In this document: one piece after another, positions 9,240-16,710 of the stretch
Numbering within the stretch: the first letter of the stretch is position 1
How the letters are laid out: every line of letters begins with the position of its first letter
Assembly: GCF_022668875.1 (NCBI RefSeq)
Contig: NZ_JAKGCR010000004.1
Span: 1 to 64,000, forward strand
Origin: Domibacillus sp. PGB-M46
Lineage (GTDB): Bacteria > Bacillota > Bacilli > Bacillales > Domibacillaceae
Reading direction: 5' to 3'
DNA length: 64,000 bases
Made by a program: the position numbers and the translations under genes
Notes under the pieces: generated by a model
The model's input: the letters and a program-made list of their open reading frames with translations, nothing else
Databases searched by the model: none
What the model was told of the DNA's origin: nothing

Positions 9240-9800
9240 TTATCTAAAACCCTTTATCGAATAGCCATATATTTTTGCTAATTCTTGGAATGATTTGTAT
9301 GAATAAGTGATTGTCACAGGTGTTCCGTTAGCGACTTTATCATATAGCTTAATAATGTCGCTGTTATACATTCTGATACATCCAGAACTAACGTAACCAC
9401 CGATAGAGGCCGGTTGATTGGTTCCGTGAAGGGCAAATACATTTCCTGTTTCAGTTCCCCAATTTCCCGGCACGCTGAAGCCAATCCATCGTGCGCCAAG
9501 AGGATTATTTGGTGAACCACCAGGGATATTTTTTTTGTAATAAGGTCTATTTTTGACCATATTCACCACTTTAAACTGCCCGACAGGGGTGAGCTCCCAT
9601 GTGCGGCCTGTTCCTACTGGTGCAACCATTTCAATAAACCCATCGTTTATAAACACCATCTTATTATAAGCTTTGTTGACTATGATAAGGTCATTGTTTT
9701 TTTCATTACCAGCTTCCGCTTTCGTGGATAGAATACTTACGCCCAGTGCAAATGATGTTAACACTACAAATAGGTTTTTGAATAACTTTTTCATCAACAA
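9240..9800 (-). CDS. L,D-transpeptidase (YkuD domain), exported
   Basis: A secreted or membrane-anchored enzyme of about 186 residues with a basic start and a hydrophobic signal (LFKNLFVVLTSFALGVSIL). A YkuD catalytic domain follows, with TGRTWELTPVGQFKV, FALHGTN and the signature SIGGYVSSGCIRMYN, which has the His and the nucleophilic Cys. These enzymes make 3-3 peptidoglycan crosslinks or act in spore or cell-wall maturation. The start is uncertain: the AGGAG at about 9813-9809 best fits TTG 9800. ATG 9794 and GTG 9809 are less well spaced. Confidence 0.85.
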   Translation of the reverse strand: MLMKKLFKNLFVVLTSFALGVSILSTKAEAGNEKNNDLIIVNKAYNKMVFINDGFIEMVAPVGTGRTWELTPVGQFKVVNMVKNRPYYKKNIPGGSPNNPLGARWIGFSVPGNWGTETGNVFALHGTNQPASIGGYVSSGCIRMYNSDIIKLYDKVANGTPVTITYSYKSFQELAKIYGYSIKGFR

Positions 9801-10148
9801 ATATATCACTCCTATGATTCTGCAACCCAGCCATCATAGTTTAAAACCTTAGACCTGTAGCTTTGCGTCCCAATCTTTTGAATGGTTTGCCTTTATCTTT
9901 TTAAAATTTAAAAAATACATTATTACAATTATATTACATATTTTTCAAATGTAACGAAAAATAACTTTAAAAATTAATTACATTTGAGGAAAAAGACGGT
10001 AAATAACGCAGTTTGCTTTATTGATCTGCACCATGCAGGGACTTGCCCCCGCCCTGCTGCAGGCTGCCGCCCAAAATCAAGGAGGAATTATTTAATTTGG
10101 AGAAACCGGCCAAACGGTATAGTCAGGTTATTAAATTTATGGGTAATG
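9801..10148. other. Intergenic region, AT-rich then repeat arm
   Basis: 9890-9985 is strongly AT-rich and probably holds the promoter of the minus-strand transpeptidase gene, but no box can be fixed. 10031-10090 is the second arm of the GCTGCCGCCCAAAA repeat. No gene seen. Confidence 0.4.
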
Positions 10149-10465
10149 ATGTCCGAATCTAAAATTTCCGCAAAAAAGGAAGCATTTTCAGTGCTGCATC
10201 AACGATTGTGATGGAAGAAGGCGTTACACAATTGACATTGGAAGCTGTTGAAAAAAACGGCTTAAGCAAAGGAGGATGGTTATATCATTTTCCGGGCAAG
10301 GACGCCTTGATTAAAGGAATGGTTGAAGACTGGAGTAATCAGTATTTTAAAGAAATACAAGAATTAGCTGCAAATGCGAACGGGAATGACGGGAAATGGA
10401 AGAAAACGTATATTAATCTGTTTTTTTCGATTTTGTTAAGAGCAAAAAATCGAATTCTGCACTAA
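10149..10465 (+). pseudogene. TetR-family regulator, frameshifted and truncated
   Basis: The frame starting ATG 10149 gives SESKISAKK. After a change of frame at the A run near 10172 it continues as GSIFSAASTIVMEEGVTQLT, LEAV and NGLSKGGWLYHFPGKDALIKG, the classical TetR helix-turn-helix ending in YHFxxKxxLI. The protein stops after about 105 residues instead of about 190. A second slip at the AAAAAA run near 10444 would extend it as SNSALMTAIKF, typical of the TetR ligand domain. Two homopolymer indels make this a pseudogene unless they are sequencing errors. Confidence 0.75.
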
Positions 10466-11075
10466 TGACTGCAATCAAATTCATTTCTTTATAATAAGAA
10501 AAATTGGTTAATGGATGATGGATGGTATTGGCGCTGAAAAAACAAGAAGTTAATGTTCAAAATGGTTCCATTACTTTCAATGAAACAAAAAACAGTTTGT
10601 ACAGGATCATTGCCGGTCTCCCAAAAAACATGAGCCCTTTTAGAGAAGCTAAACGATCCTAATTGATTCACATGTTCTTGATGACACAATTAAAGAACAA
10701 TATGAAACACTCAGTCCTGTAAAAAATTTAAACGATGGAAAAAACAAAAATACGAACTTCATAAGTAGGTTCCAAAAAAAGAACATAAAAGACTCCATTT
10801 TATAAAATATCTCATTTCCTTGTGTATGATGGATCGTGGCCTGTATACAAGACAGTGGACAATCGATAAGGAGCAGGGGAAAGAGTATAGCCGTGTGGAA
10901 GCTGAAGGAGAGAATCGCACCCATAAGGATTTTCCATGTTTCCGCGGCTTCGGCAAATACACACGCTGCCACGAGACCGGATATCAGACGCTTTATTTTG
11001 TTCACTCATTTTTCTCTGTTTCTTTTCTCAAATGGCTGTATAATGAGAAATAGACAATGAGAGAGGCAGGATACT
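10466..11075. other. Decayed region with copy 3 of the dispersed element
   Basis: Probable remains of the tetR 3' part, then undefined sequence. 10841-10916 is copy 3 of the CTGTATMC element (GTGGACAATCGATAAGGAG core). No intact gene was seen. Confidence 0.45.
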
Positions 11076-11909
11076 GTGAATTACATCGTACTTGATATTG
11101 AATGGAATGCGTCCAAATGGAATCCGCACCACCTGGAAGAAATTATCGAAATCTCGGCTCTGAAAGTGTCACCCGCTACATTGGACGTGGTCGATGTCTT
11201 TTCATCCCTGGTGAAGCCGGCAGAACGGTTAACATCGTTTACGAAAAAACTAACAGGCATCACGGAGCGGGCTGTGTCTTCCGCCCCGACTTTTCCGGAT
11301 GTATTAAAGAAGTTTAAGGCGTTTCTTGGCACGGAGGAATCTTGTTTTGTGACATGGGGGAAAGAAGATTATCGGTTCTTGGAAAAGGAATGCCAACGTT
11401 ACCGGCTTCCTTCTCTGAACCTGTCCACCTATATTGACATATTGCCGATTCTTCAGTTTGGCCTGTATGATACCTTTAACGGCAACACCCCCAGCCTGAC
11501 TAAAACCATGGAGGTGTTCCAAATCGAGGCAGACGGGCAGGCACACAACAGCTTAGATGATTCGATGAATACCTTAAAGGTGTTTCGCTATCTTCACGGA
11601 AAGCTGGATGTTCATGCGGCGTACAAATCAAACAAAACACCCGAAGAACGGTATCTGCACGAGGATACACTGAAATCCAGCGGAAAAAAGCAATTAATGA
11701 AATGCATCTTCACGTATATGAAAAAGCATGACGTAGACGATGTGGCATTCGATGCCTTTTTTAAGAGCCCTATCTGGCTGGATCGGGCCGCTGCACTTGA
11801 TTTGAATGAACACGTAACGGCTGTTTTTAAAACTGATTTTGACGCGCAAAAACAAAAGGCATCCGAGAAATATATATCCCACAAAGCATTGCTGCTTGCC
11901 AAAAAATGA
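11076..11909 (+). CDS. DEDDh 3'-5' exonuclease, KapD-like
   Basis: A 277-residue protein whose first 180 residues form an exonuclease domain of the DnaQ/RNase T class. Exo I is VLDIEWNASKWNP (Asp and Glu), exo II is around FVTWGKEDYRFL, and exo III is AHNSLDDSMNTLKVF (His and Asp), so all four acidic residues and the DEDDh His are present. The arrangement resembles Bacillus KapD, a regulator-type exonuclease connected to the KinA sporulation pathway. The C-terminal ~100 residues are lysine-rich and of unknown role. It starts at GTG 11076 behind AGGCAGGA. A terminator follows. The gene stands alone among decayed sequences. Confidence 0.78.
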   Translation: MNYIVLDIEWNASKWNPHHLEEIIEISALKVSPATLDVVDVFSSLVKPAERLTSFTKKLTGITERAVSSAPTFPDVLKKFKAFLGTEESCFVTWGKEDYRFLEKECQRYRLPSLNLSTYIDILPILQFGLYDTFNGNTPSLTKTMEVFQIEADGQAHNSLDDSMNTLKVFRYLHGKLDVHAAYKSNKTPEERYLHEDTLKSSGKKQLMKCIFTYMKKHDVDDVAFDAFFKSPIWLDRAAALDLNEHVTAVFKTDFDAQKQKASEKYISHKALLLAKK

Positions 11910-11937
11910 AATGTCAAGACGATAGTCTGCTTAAGAA

Positions 11938-11965
11938 GAGGTGCCCTGGCAAGGCATCTCTTTTT
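11938..11965 (+). terminator. Terminator after the exonuclease gene
   Basis: GAGGTGCC ctggcaa GGCATCTC followed by TTTTT. The hairpin and about 90 bp downstream (to 12054) are a diverged copy of 7550-7690. Confidence 0.75.
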
Positions 11966-12143
11966 GCTGATCACACTTATGCACCTTGCAGCCGCATTTT
12001 TGGAATTCACTTGTAAAAGCCGGCTGGCGTTTATGGACCTCATCGTATATCTGGATCGCCAAAATGGAGCAGCGCAGTGTTACATCACGTAATGTTTCGT
12101 TGTGGTGGATTGTGGTAATATCCTTAAAAAAGGAGGGACAAAA

Positions 12144-12314
12144 ATGCCCAATTACAAAGTTCAATACTATGAAAAAATACCGTTAGATTTAAAAACTATT
12201 GAGGTCGTAGAAGAAACCGCAGCTAAAGCCAAAGAAATCGCAATGGACAGGCTGGATAACCAATCCGGTGTAGGGCACTATACAATCCATAAAGTTGTTG
12301 AAATACGGAGCTGA
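12144..12314 (+). CDS. Small hypothetical protein, 56 residues
   Basis: ATG 12144 follows a near-perfect AAAAAAGGAGGGACAA ribosome binding site. The product starts MPNYKVQYYEKIP and contains IEVVEETAAKAKEIAM. This is a pattern of a short beta-hairpin followed by a helix, as in small DUF-type proteins that interconvert peptide signals or bind nucleic acid, but I recognise no family. It has its own terminator overlapping the stop codon, which supports a real gene. Confidence 0.6.
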   Translation: MPNYKVQYYEKIPLDLKTIEVVEETAAKAKEIAMDRLDNQSGVGHYTIHKVVEIRS

Positions 12315-12339
12315 CTCTTTTAAGGAGTTAGTTCTTTTT
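12308..12339 (+). terminator. Terminator of the 56-residue gene
   Basis: GAGCTGACTC ... GAGTTAGTTC (with G-U pairs) followed by TTTTTAT. Confidence 0.65.
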
Positions 12340-12503
12340 ATATAAAGCCCGTTAAACGATAGTGTTGATCGTTGACCAAAAGAAAAAGGACTGTTTTTTT
12401 ATCTCCTTGTTTACCTCTTCTTTAACTGAAGACTCTGTTCATTTAAGTGCATTTCTTCACCATTATTAGGAAAAGCCTCAACAACCTTACACATAAAACA
12501 TCC

Positions 12504-13265
12504 TCACTCTATCTTATTACTTAAATATTCTTCGAATGTAATTTTCCCTGCTTTTTGAACAGTATTAGTATTTTTTCCATCGAGGAAAGATCTATATAGC
12601 TTTCCTGGCAGGGAAATGCTTAAAATTTTATTTGTTTCATGATTTACTTTGATTTTCAGTTCAGCCATTTCTCTTAATGTCATTATATCCGGTCCGCCAA
12701 AATCATTCGCTCTTCCTTGTGGACCTTTATCCACTAAATCTATTAAATGACTGGCAAATTCACTTACATCGACACTTTGACATTTAATATTTCCAGGGAC
12801 AATATATCTTTTAAAAAAAGGTTTTGATAAAAATGAATTTTCAACAAAGTGATGGAACTGAGTTGCACGTACAATTGTATAAGGGATAGAACTATTCTTT
12901 AATAAACCTTCTGCTTCATATTTTAGCTTATAATAATTGAGTGGTATTTCATCTATGCCAACAATTGATGGATAAATAAAATGTTGTATGTGTGGAATCC
13001 TTCTTAAAAATTCCTTAAAACCTGAAACCTCAACGCTTTTTGAATTTTTAATCGGGCTTGTTGCTGCATGAATAATGACATCTACATCCTTTACGGCTTC
13101 TTCTATACCTTTACAAGACAATAAATCGCTATAAACCCAATCGAAATCTCCTATTTCTTCAGGTTTTCTTCTCGAAGTTATTTTAACTGTATAACCAGAA
13201 CCCTTAAGTTGATTTAGCAAAGCTGAACCCAGTTGTCCTGTTGCACCTGTAACCAATATCCTCAA
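12504..13265 (-). CDS. NmrA/SDR-type NAD(P)-binding protein
   Basis: A 253-residue atypical short-chain dehydrogenase. The N-terminal dinucleotide-binding loop is TGATGQLGSAL, followed by VKITSRR, where Arg residues suggest NADP preference. DVIIHAATSP lies at the end of beta 4 and the PYTIVRATQFH segment is typical of NmrA-like proteins. The canonical YxxxK pair appears as YYKLKYEAE. Function is likely a quinone or NADPH sensor/oxidoreductase; the substrate is unknown. It lies alone on the minus strand. Confidence 0.75.
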   Translation of the reverse strand: MRILVTGATGQLGSALLNQLKGSGYTVKITSRRKPEEIGDFDWVYSDLLSCKGIEEAVKDVDVIIHAATSPIKNSKSVEVSGFKEFLRRIPHIQHFIYPSIVGIDEIPLNYYKLKYEAEGLLKNSSIPYTIVRATQFHHFVENSFLSKPFFKRYIVPGNIKCQSVDVSEFASHLIDLVDKGPQGRANDFGGPDIMTLREMAELKIKVNHETNKILSISLPGKLYRSFLDGKNTNTVQKAGKITFEEYLSNKIE

Positions 13266-13638
13266 TTACAACACCTCTGTTTTTTGAATGATCGTTGTAT
13301 TGTAATATTCAGATGTCGGGAGCTTTATTCAGTGAATCTGCCCGTTTATTCAACAAGAAAATCAACAGCAGCATGTAACAGAGCTTATATAAAAAATTAT
13401 ATTGTGAGCTGCGTAAATTACCGGCAGCAAAGCAGAAATGGAAATGGATACACCTTTAAAACATTTTGCCAGAGACTAGACAGCCTTTCATGGACAAGTG
13501 AATCGATCCTACGAAAAAGAACTGCACGAGCCAGCTGACGTTTACAGGCTATAGTGTTTACGTGGTAAACCCAGCGGAAACGAGACCGGAATATATGTGT
13601 TCAATGTGGCGTCCAAATTACTGTAAATGTAAAGAGCT
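13266..13638. other. Decayed region with the tail motif
   Basis: A 101-codon frame at 13233-13538 runs antisense to the dehydrogenase start and looks spurious. 13528-13565 carries the GAGCCAGCTGACGTTTACAGG...GTTTACGTGG tail also seen near 7651 and 12015. Confidence 0.4.
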
Positions 13639-13935
13639 ATGACAGCAATCGGAGATAACCAGGCGGCACTTGCCAGGCGGCTATATGGTGTGTATAAAAC
13701 ATATTCTAGGCTGCTGGCTAAGTACGGAGTATTCGAGCAGGCAGCCGTTGAACATGCAGGGTGGGAAGCGTTATGGGCAGCTGTAAGGATGATGAAGATG
13801 AGGTAGATCCGGAATGTAGCTGGATATTATAACAGTACGCTTGATCGGATGCTGGACCATTTTATGTACAAAGATAGTCAGCGTTTGTTTACAGAAGCAG
13901 CGTCGTTAATCGCGCAAAAAAAGCCGCGGGGATAA
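13639..13935 (+). pseudogene. Broken gene, copy A of an unrecognised small protein
   Basis: ATG 13639 opens a 55-residue frame with ARRLYGVYKTYSRLLAKYG, then HAGWEALWAAVRMM, ending at 13806. Immediately after, another frame continues IRNVAGYYNSTLDRMLDHFM and ends at about 13935. Joined, they would give a helical protein of about 95 residues. 14421-14718 has the same order of motifs, so this is a duplicated, decayed gene. The family is not recognised; a phage or plasmid replication/DNA-binding role would be a guess. Confidence 0.5.
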
Positions 13936-13998
13936 ATCCACAGCAGTAAGAAATAGGGGGGTCATTAGTTGGTGCGAAAACGATGTGTATCGTTACCC

Positions 13999-14330
13999 GT
14001 TTTGGCAATAAAATAAACCGCATACAAAAAAAGCTGCGGACGCGACTCCGCAGCAAAAGTCAGATGAGTGATGAAGGATAGGTGGTAAGAACCTTGCTTA
14101 TTGTTACCCGATCTCCAGAACGATAAACAGCAAATGTGAAATTTGTGAAATAAAGCTCAGCGGACGCTATACAAAAAAAGGCCACGGAAAATCCGCAGCA
14201 AATCGTAACACATATGTAGAGAAACTAGGAGGTGGCAGGGTTGCCATGTTTAATCCTTTACCCGCTGCGACGAGAAGTTAAACCAAATACATAAAAAAAG
14301 CTACGGAAGCTCCGCAGCAAAACCCAGCTA
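13999..14330. repeat. Array of related hairpins and TTACCCG motifs
   Basis: Three hairpins of the form A6-8 GCYRCGGA ... TCCGCAGC lie at 14026-14055, 14177-14202 and 14293-14321, with a partial one at 13919-13948. TTACCCG followed by a short stretch and ATAAAC or TTAAAC lies at about 13999, 14104, 14260 and 14391. The unit is repeated about every 105-155 bp. On the minus strand each hairpin has a T run like a terminator. AGGAGGTGG at 14230-14238 precedes an 11-codon frame ending in the TTACCCG motif. Confidence 0.5.
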
Positions 14331-14420
14331 GATATGGGGCAACGATTAATGAGGTATCCAAGATGTTAACATATCGCTGCATGTTATTTTTACCCGCTGT
14401 GATGAGAAAATAAACAATAA

Positions 14421-14718
14421 ATGACATTTACAGGCCATAGTATGAACATGGATAAAGCCGCCGGAGAGGAGCCCGGAGTAGACGGTGCTTCGCCGCGCCT
14501 GCAATCGAAGGGCGGCCAGGCGCTCGTCAGTCATTTGTTTAGCGTGTATAAGGCATATTCTGCACTGTTGACAATCGAAAAGACTGACGTTGAAAACATC
14601 ACCTGGTCCGCTTTATATATGTCTGTGATGCCCAAAAAAAGAAGCGTACCGTAAGCTGCCAGGCTTTTTCAACAGCTTGCTGAATAAGGCGATGGAACAT
14701 TATGTACTCGGCGAATAA
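14421..14718 (+). pseudogene. Broken gene, copy B of the unrecognised small protein
   Basis: The first frame reads ALVSHLFSVYKAYSALL, then ENITWSALYMSV, aligning with copy A (LYGVYKTYSRLL ... GWEALWAAV). After a frame change near 14640 it continues KLPGFFNSLLNKAMEHYVLGE and stops at 14718, aligning with the GYYNSTLDRMLDHF part. Same architecture as copy A but strongly diverged. Confidence 0.45.
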
Positions 14719-14821
14719 AATCCAGTGCTTGCGGGGGAGGAAGAACCGGCTAACTTTAGGGTTAAAGCCCGGATAAATGTAAAGAAGCCGGAAAATATTA
14801 ACCCGACCTCAACCTGCTAAA

Positions 14822-15097
14822 TTAAGAATTAAGCGGTGTTATAAAGATAAAGGCACTAATTTCACACAACGAAATATAAATGAATGTAGGAGTAGGTTCA
14901 TCTATATCTTTGAGTACAAGGATATAGGAATCCACTCTTATTAATCTGCCGGTAAATTCAATATCACTTTTCGTTATGACAGAAATAACCTGACTTTCTA
15001 ATTTTCTTAATTCACTCTCGAGTCCGGGGATGCAGCAGCAGTCACACCCTTTCTCTTGTTGCTCAATATTTTGATCTTCTTGTGAAGAGGAAGACAT
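14822..15097 (-). CDS. Small Cys-rich protein with Sm-like domain, spore coat-like
   Basis: A 91-residue protein. The acidic/Gln-rich N-terminus is followed by GCDCCCIPG and then a compact beta domain, LESQVISVITKSDIEFTGRL then VDSYILVLKD, ending in YISLCEISAF. That order resembles the DUF2642/Sm-like fold of several Bacillus spore coat proteins. A good AAGGAGTGA ribosome binding site precedes the ATG. Spore association is inference from the Cys cluster and fold pattern. Confidence 0.55.
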   Translation of the reverse strand: MSSSSQEDQNIEQQEKGCDCCCIPGLESELRKLESQVISVITKSDIEFTGRLIRVDSYILVLKDIDEPTPTFIYISLCEISAFIFITPLNS

Positions 15098-15218
15098 TCT
15101 TTAATCACTCCTTTCTTTAATAACTTATGAAGAAGTGTTTAAGTTTGTAACGATAATTACCTAGGTTTAAACTGTTTTTGAAGATATAGATATATCCGCA
15201 GGCATTATTTGACGTGCC

Positions 15219-15596
15219 TTGGATGAATTACAATATTTGAATGATAACGATAGCCATAAAAAAGGCGGGGTTTTAATAAAAGAAACCGCTAAATTACTAA
15301 AGTCATATTTCGTGGAGAGTGCTGTTATTTCAGGGGTTGGCTGGCGGGGACGAGTTCGCTGTCATTTTAGTAAATACAGATCAAGCACAGGGTGGAGCCT
15401 TTGTAAAAAGCTTCCTGAAAAAATAAAAGAATATAATATAAATAAAAAAGACGTAAAACTCAACATGTCGATTGGGTATGCAGTTAGCGGCCATTCTATA
15501 GGACAAATGGACATGTTATTTGCGGAAGCTGATAAAAATACCTATGAAGATAAGAAAGCGAAAAAGGAACAGCATCAAATTAAATTGGACCGGTGA
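15219..15596 (+). pseudogene. Diguanylate cyclase (GGDEF) remnant with two compensating frameshifts
   Basis: The frame begins LDELQYLNDNDSHKKGG, the start of a GGDEF domain core. It leaves the frame near 15340. The alternative frame contains LAGGDEFAVILVNTDQAQGG up to about 15410, after which the original frame resumes with KKIKEYNINKKDV and LNMSIGYAVSGHS, ending EADKNTYEDKKAKK. The GGDEF signature is thus present but out of frame. Only about 125 codons of the domain remain and no start region or sensor domain is seen. Confidence 0.8.
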
Positions 15597-15924
15597 TGAT
15601 TGAGACTGCATAAATATTATAGGGATAATTTGATCGAAATTATGCACCATAAAGCCGAGAAGCCAAAAGAAAATCAAAAGGTAAAATCATTTTAAAAAAG
15701 CTATTCTGATGAACGCGAAGGTCGCGGCCACTCGCGGCGTGCTTCAGTTAGCTGGTATTCCGTCCGCCTTTTTGAACATACTCATTCAGCCCCTTTTATT
15801 TGTAAAGCAAATCGCCACACAAAAGGAAGGGGCTTTTTGCGGCGCCAGCATTTTCCGCGTATACATTCGCCCGGCTCATTCAAAATATAAAGAGCGGACT
15901 GTAAAGCGAAAGGAGCTGGGCAAG
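15597..15924. other. Region upstream of gerD
   Basis: Open frame continues upstream of gerD from 15709, but it crosses a terminator and lacks a ribosome binding site, so it is not used as the start. No other gene seen. Confidence 0.5.
15788..15838 (+). terminator. Terminator upstream of gerD
   Basis: AGCCCCTTTT ... AAAAGGAAGGGGCT followed by TTTTTG. It probably ended a gene that is now lost. Confidence 0.7.
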
Positions 15925-16500
15925 ATGAAGAAATATGTACTTCTTAGGATGACGTTATTATCGGTTGTGGTCATACTGGCTGCCGGCTGTGCCAATCAAA
16001 ATGAAGAGGCCCATCAACTCGACTATGAAGAAACGAAAAAAATGGTTGTGGATATATTAAAAACAGACGAAGGAAAAAAAGCACTGCAGGAAGCGATAAA
16101 AGACAAAGAAGTCCGGCGGGAAGTGATCATGGATGAAAAAGTGATCAAGGAAACGGTTCAAACGACGTTAACATCTGATAAAGGCAAGGAGTTCTGGCAA
16201 AAAGCCTTTGAAGATCCCAAATTTGCCGAAACGTTTGCCAAAAGCATGAAAAAGGAACATGAAGCACTCCTCAAAGAGCTGATGAAGGACCCTGATTATC
16301 AAAAAATGCTGATCGATGTTATGAAAGACCCTGAAATGCAGAAAACGATGCAGACAGCGATGAAAAGCCAGGAATTCAGAAAATATCTTCAAGGCGTCAT
16401 AGAGGAAACGCTGGCTAGTCCTTTGTATAAAGCAAAAATGGAGGAAGCCATTAAGAAAGCGGCGGAAGAAGCGCAGAAAAAAGAGCAGGGCGGAAGCTAA
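15925..16500 (+). CDS. gerD: GerD, spore germination lipoprotein
   Basis: 191 residues. A type II signal peptide (LLSVVVILAAGC, lipid Cys about 21) is followed by an almost wholly helical, charged domain with repeated FAETFAKSMKKEH, LMKDPDYQKML and VMKDPEMQKTM units. This is characteristic of GerD, the inner spore membrane lipoprotein that clusters the GerA-type germinant receptors. The Gln/Lys-rich C-terminus ends EQGGS. ATG 15925 is chosen because AAAGGAGCTGGG lies just before it. In B. subtilis gerD sits next to salA and kbaA, which are absent here. Confidence 0.9.
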   Translation: MKKYVLLRMTLLSVVVILAAGCANQNEEAHQLDYEETKKMVVDILKTDEGKKALQEAIKDKEVRREVIMDEKVIKETVQTTLTSDKGKEFWQKAFEDPKFAETFAKSMKKEHEALLKELMKDPDYQKMLIDVMKDPEMQKTMQTAMKSQEFRKYLQGVIEETLASPLYKAKMEEAIKKAAEEAQKKEQGGS

Positions 16501-16523
16501 GAAGTGTTAGCTTCCTGTTTTTT
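16492..16523 (+). terminator. gerD terminator
   Basis: GGAAGCTAA gaagtg TTAGCTTCC overlapping the stop codon, then a T run. A second hairpin, CCCTTTTTAAAGGG with TTTTTT, follows at 16533-16557. Confidence 0.9.
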
Positions 16524-16568
16524 TGCCGTAAAGTCCCTTTTTAAAGGGCCTTTTTTCTTATTTATAAA

Positions 16569-16582
16569 TGTAAGCGATTTAA
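16569..16582 (+). promoter_or_regulatory. Possible cre (CcpA) site
   Basis: TGTAAGCGATTTAA differs at one position from TGWAANCGNTNWCA and lies 130 bp before the sugar transporter gene, which fits catabolite control. Confidence 0.4.
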
Positions 16583-16710
16583 TTGATTCTTTTTCATTTT
16601 GGACATGTTTATACAAGTAAAAAGGGAGGTAGATGTAGTTTTACCTCCTGCACTTCTTTGCAACTAGGTACATATAAACCATAACGATCATGAAAGGGAG
16701 AGGGGATAAA

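Noticed and set aside
9176-10083. Direct repeats around the L,D-transpeptidase considered as insertion sequence ends
   Set aside because: No transposase or inverted repeats; only about 20 bp similar, so mobile-element status is unsupported.
13233-13538. 101-codon plus-strand frame
   Set aside because: It overlaps the start of the minus-strand dehydrogenase, lacks a ribosome binding site and has no family pattern.
13919-14321. Hairpin array considered as a CRISPR
   Set aside because: Only three to four imperfect units, spacing over 100 bp, terminator-like A/T runs and no cas genes.
15709-15924. N-terminal extension of gerD
   Set aside because: It crosses an intrinsic terminator; the real start at 15925 has a good ribosome binding site and a lipoprotein signal peptide.
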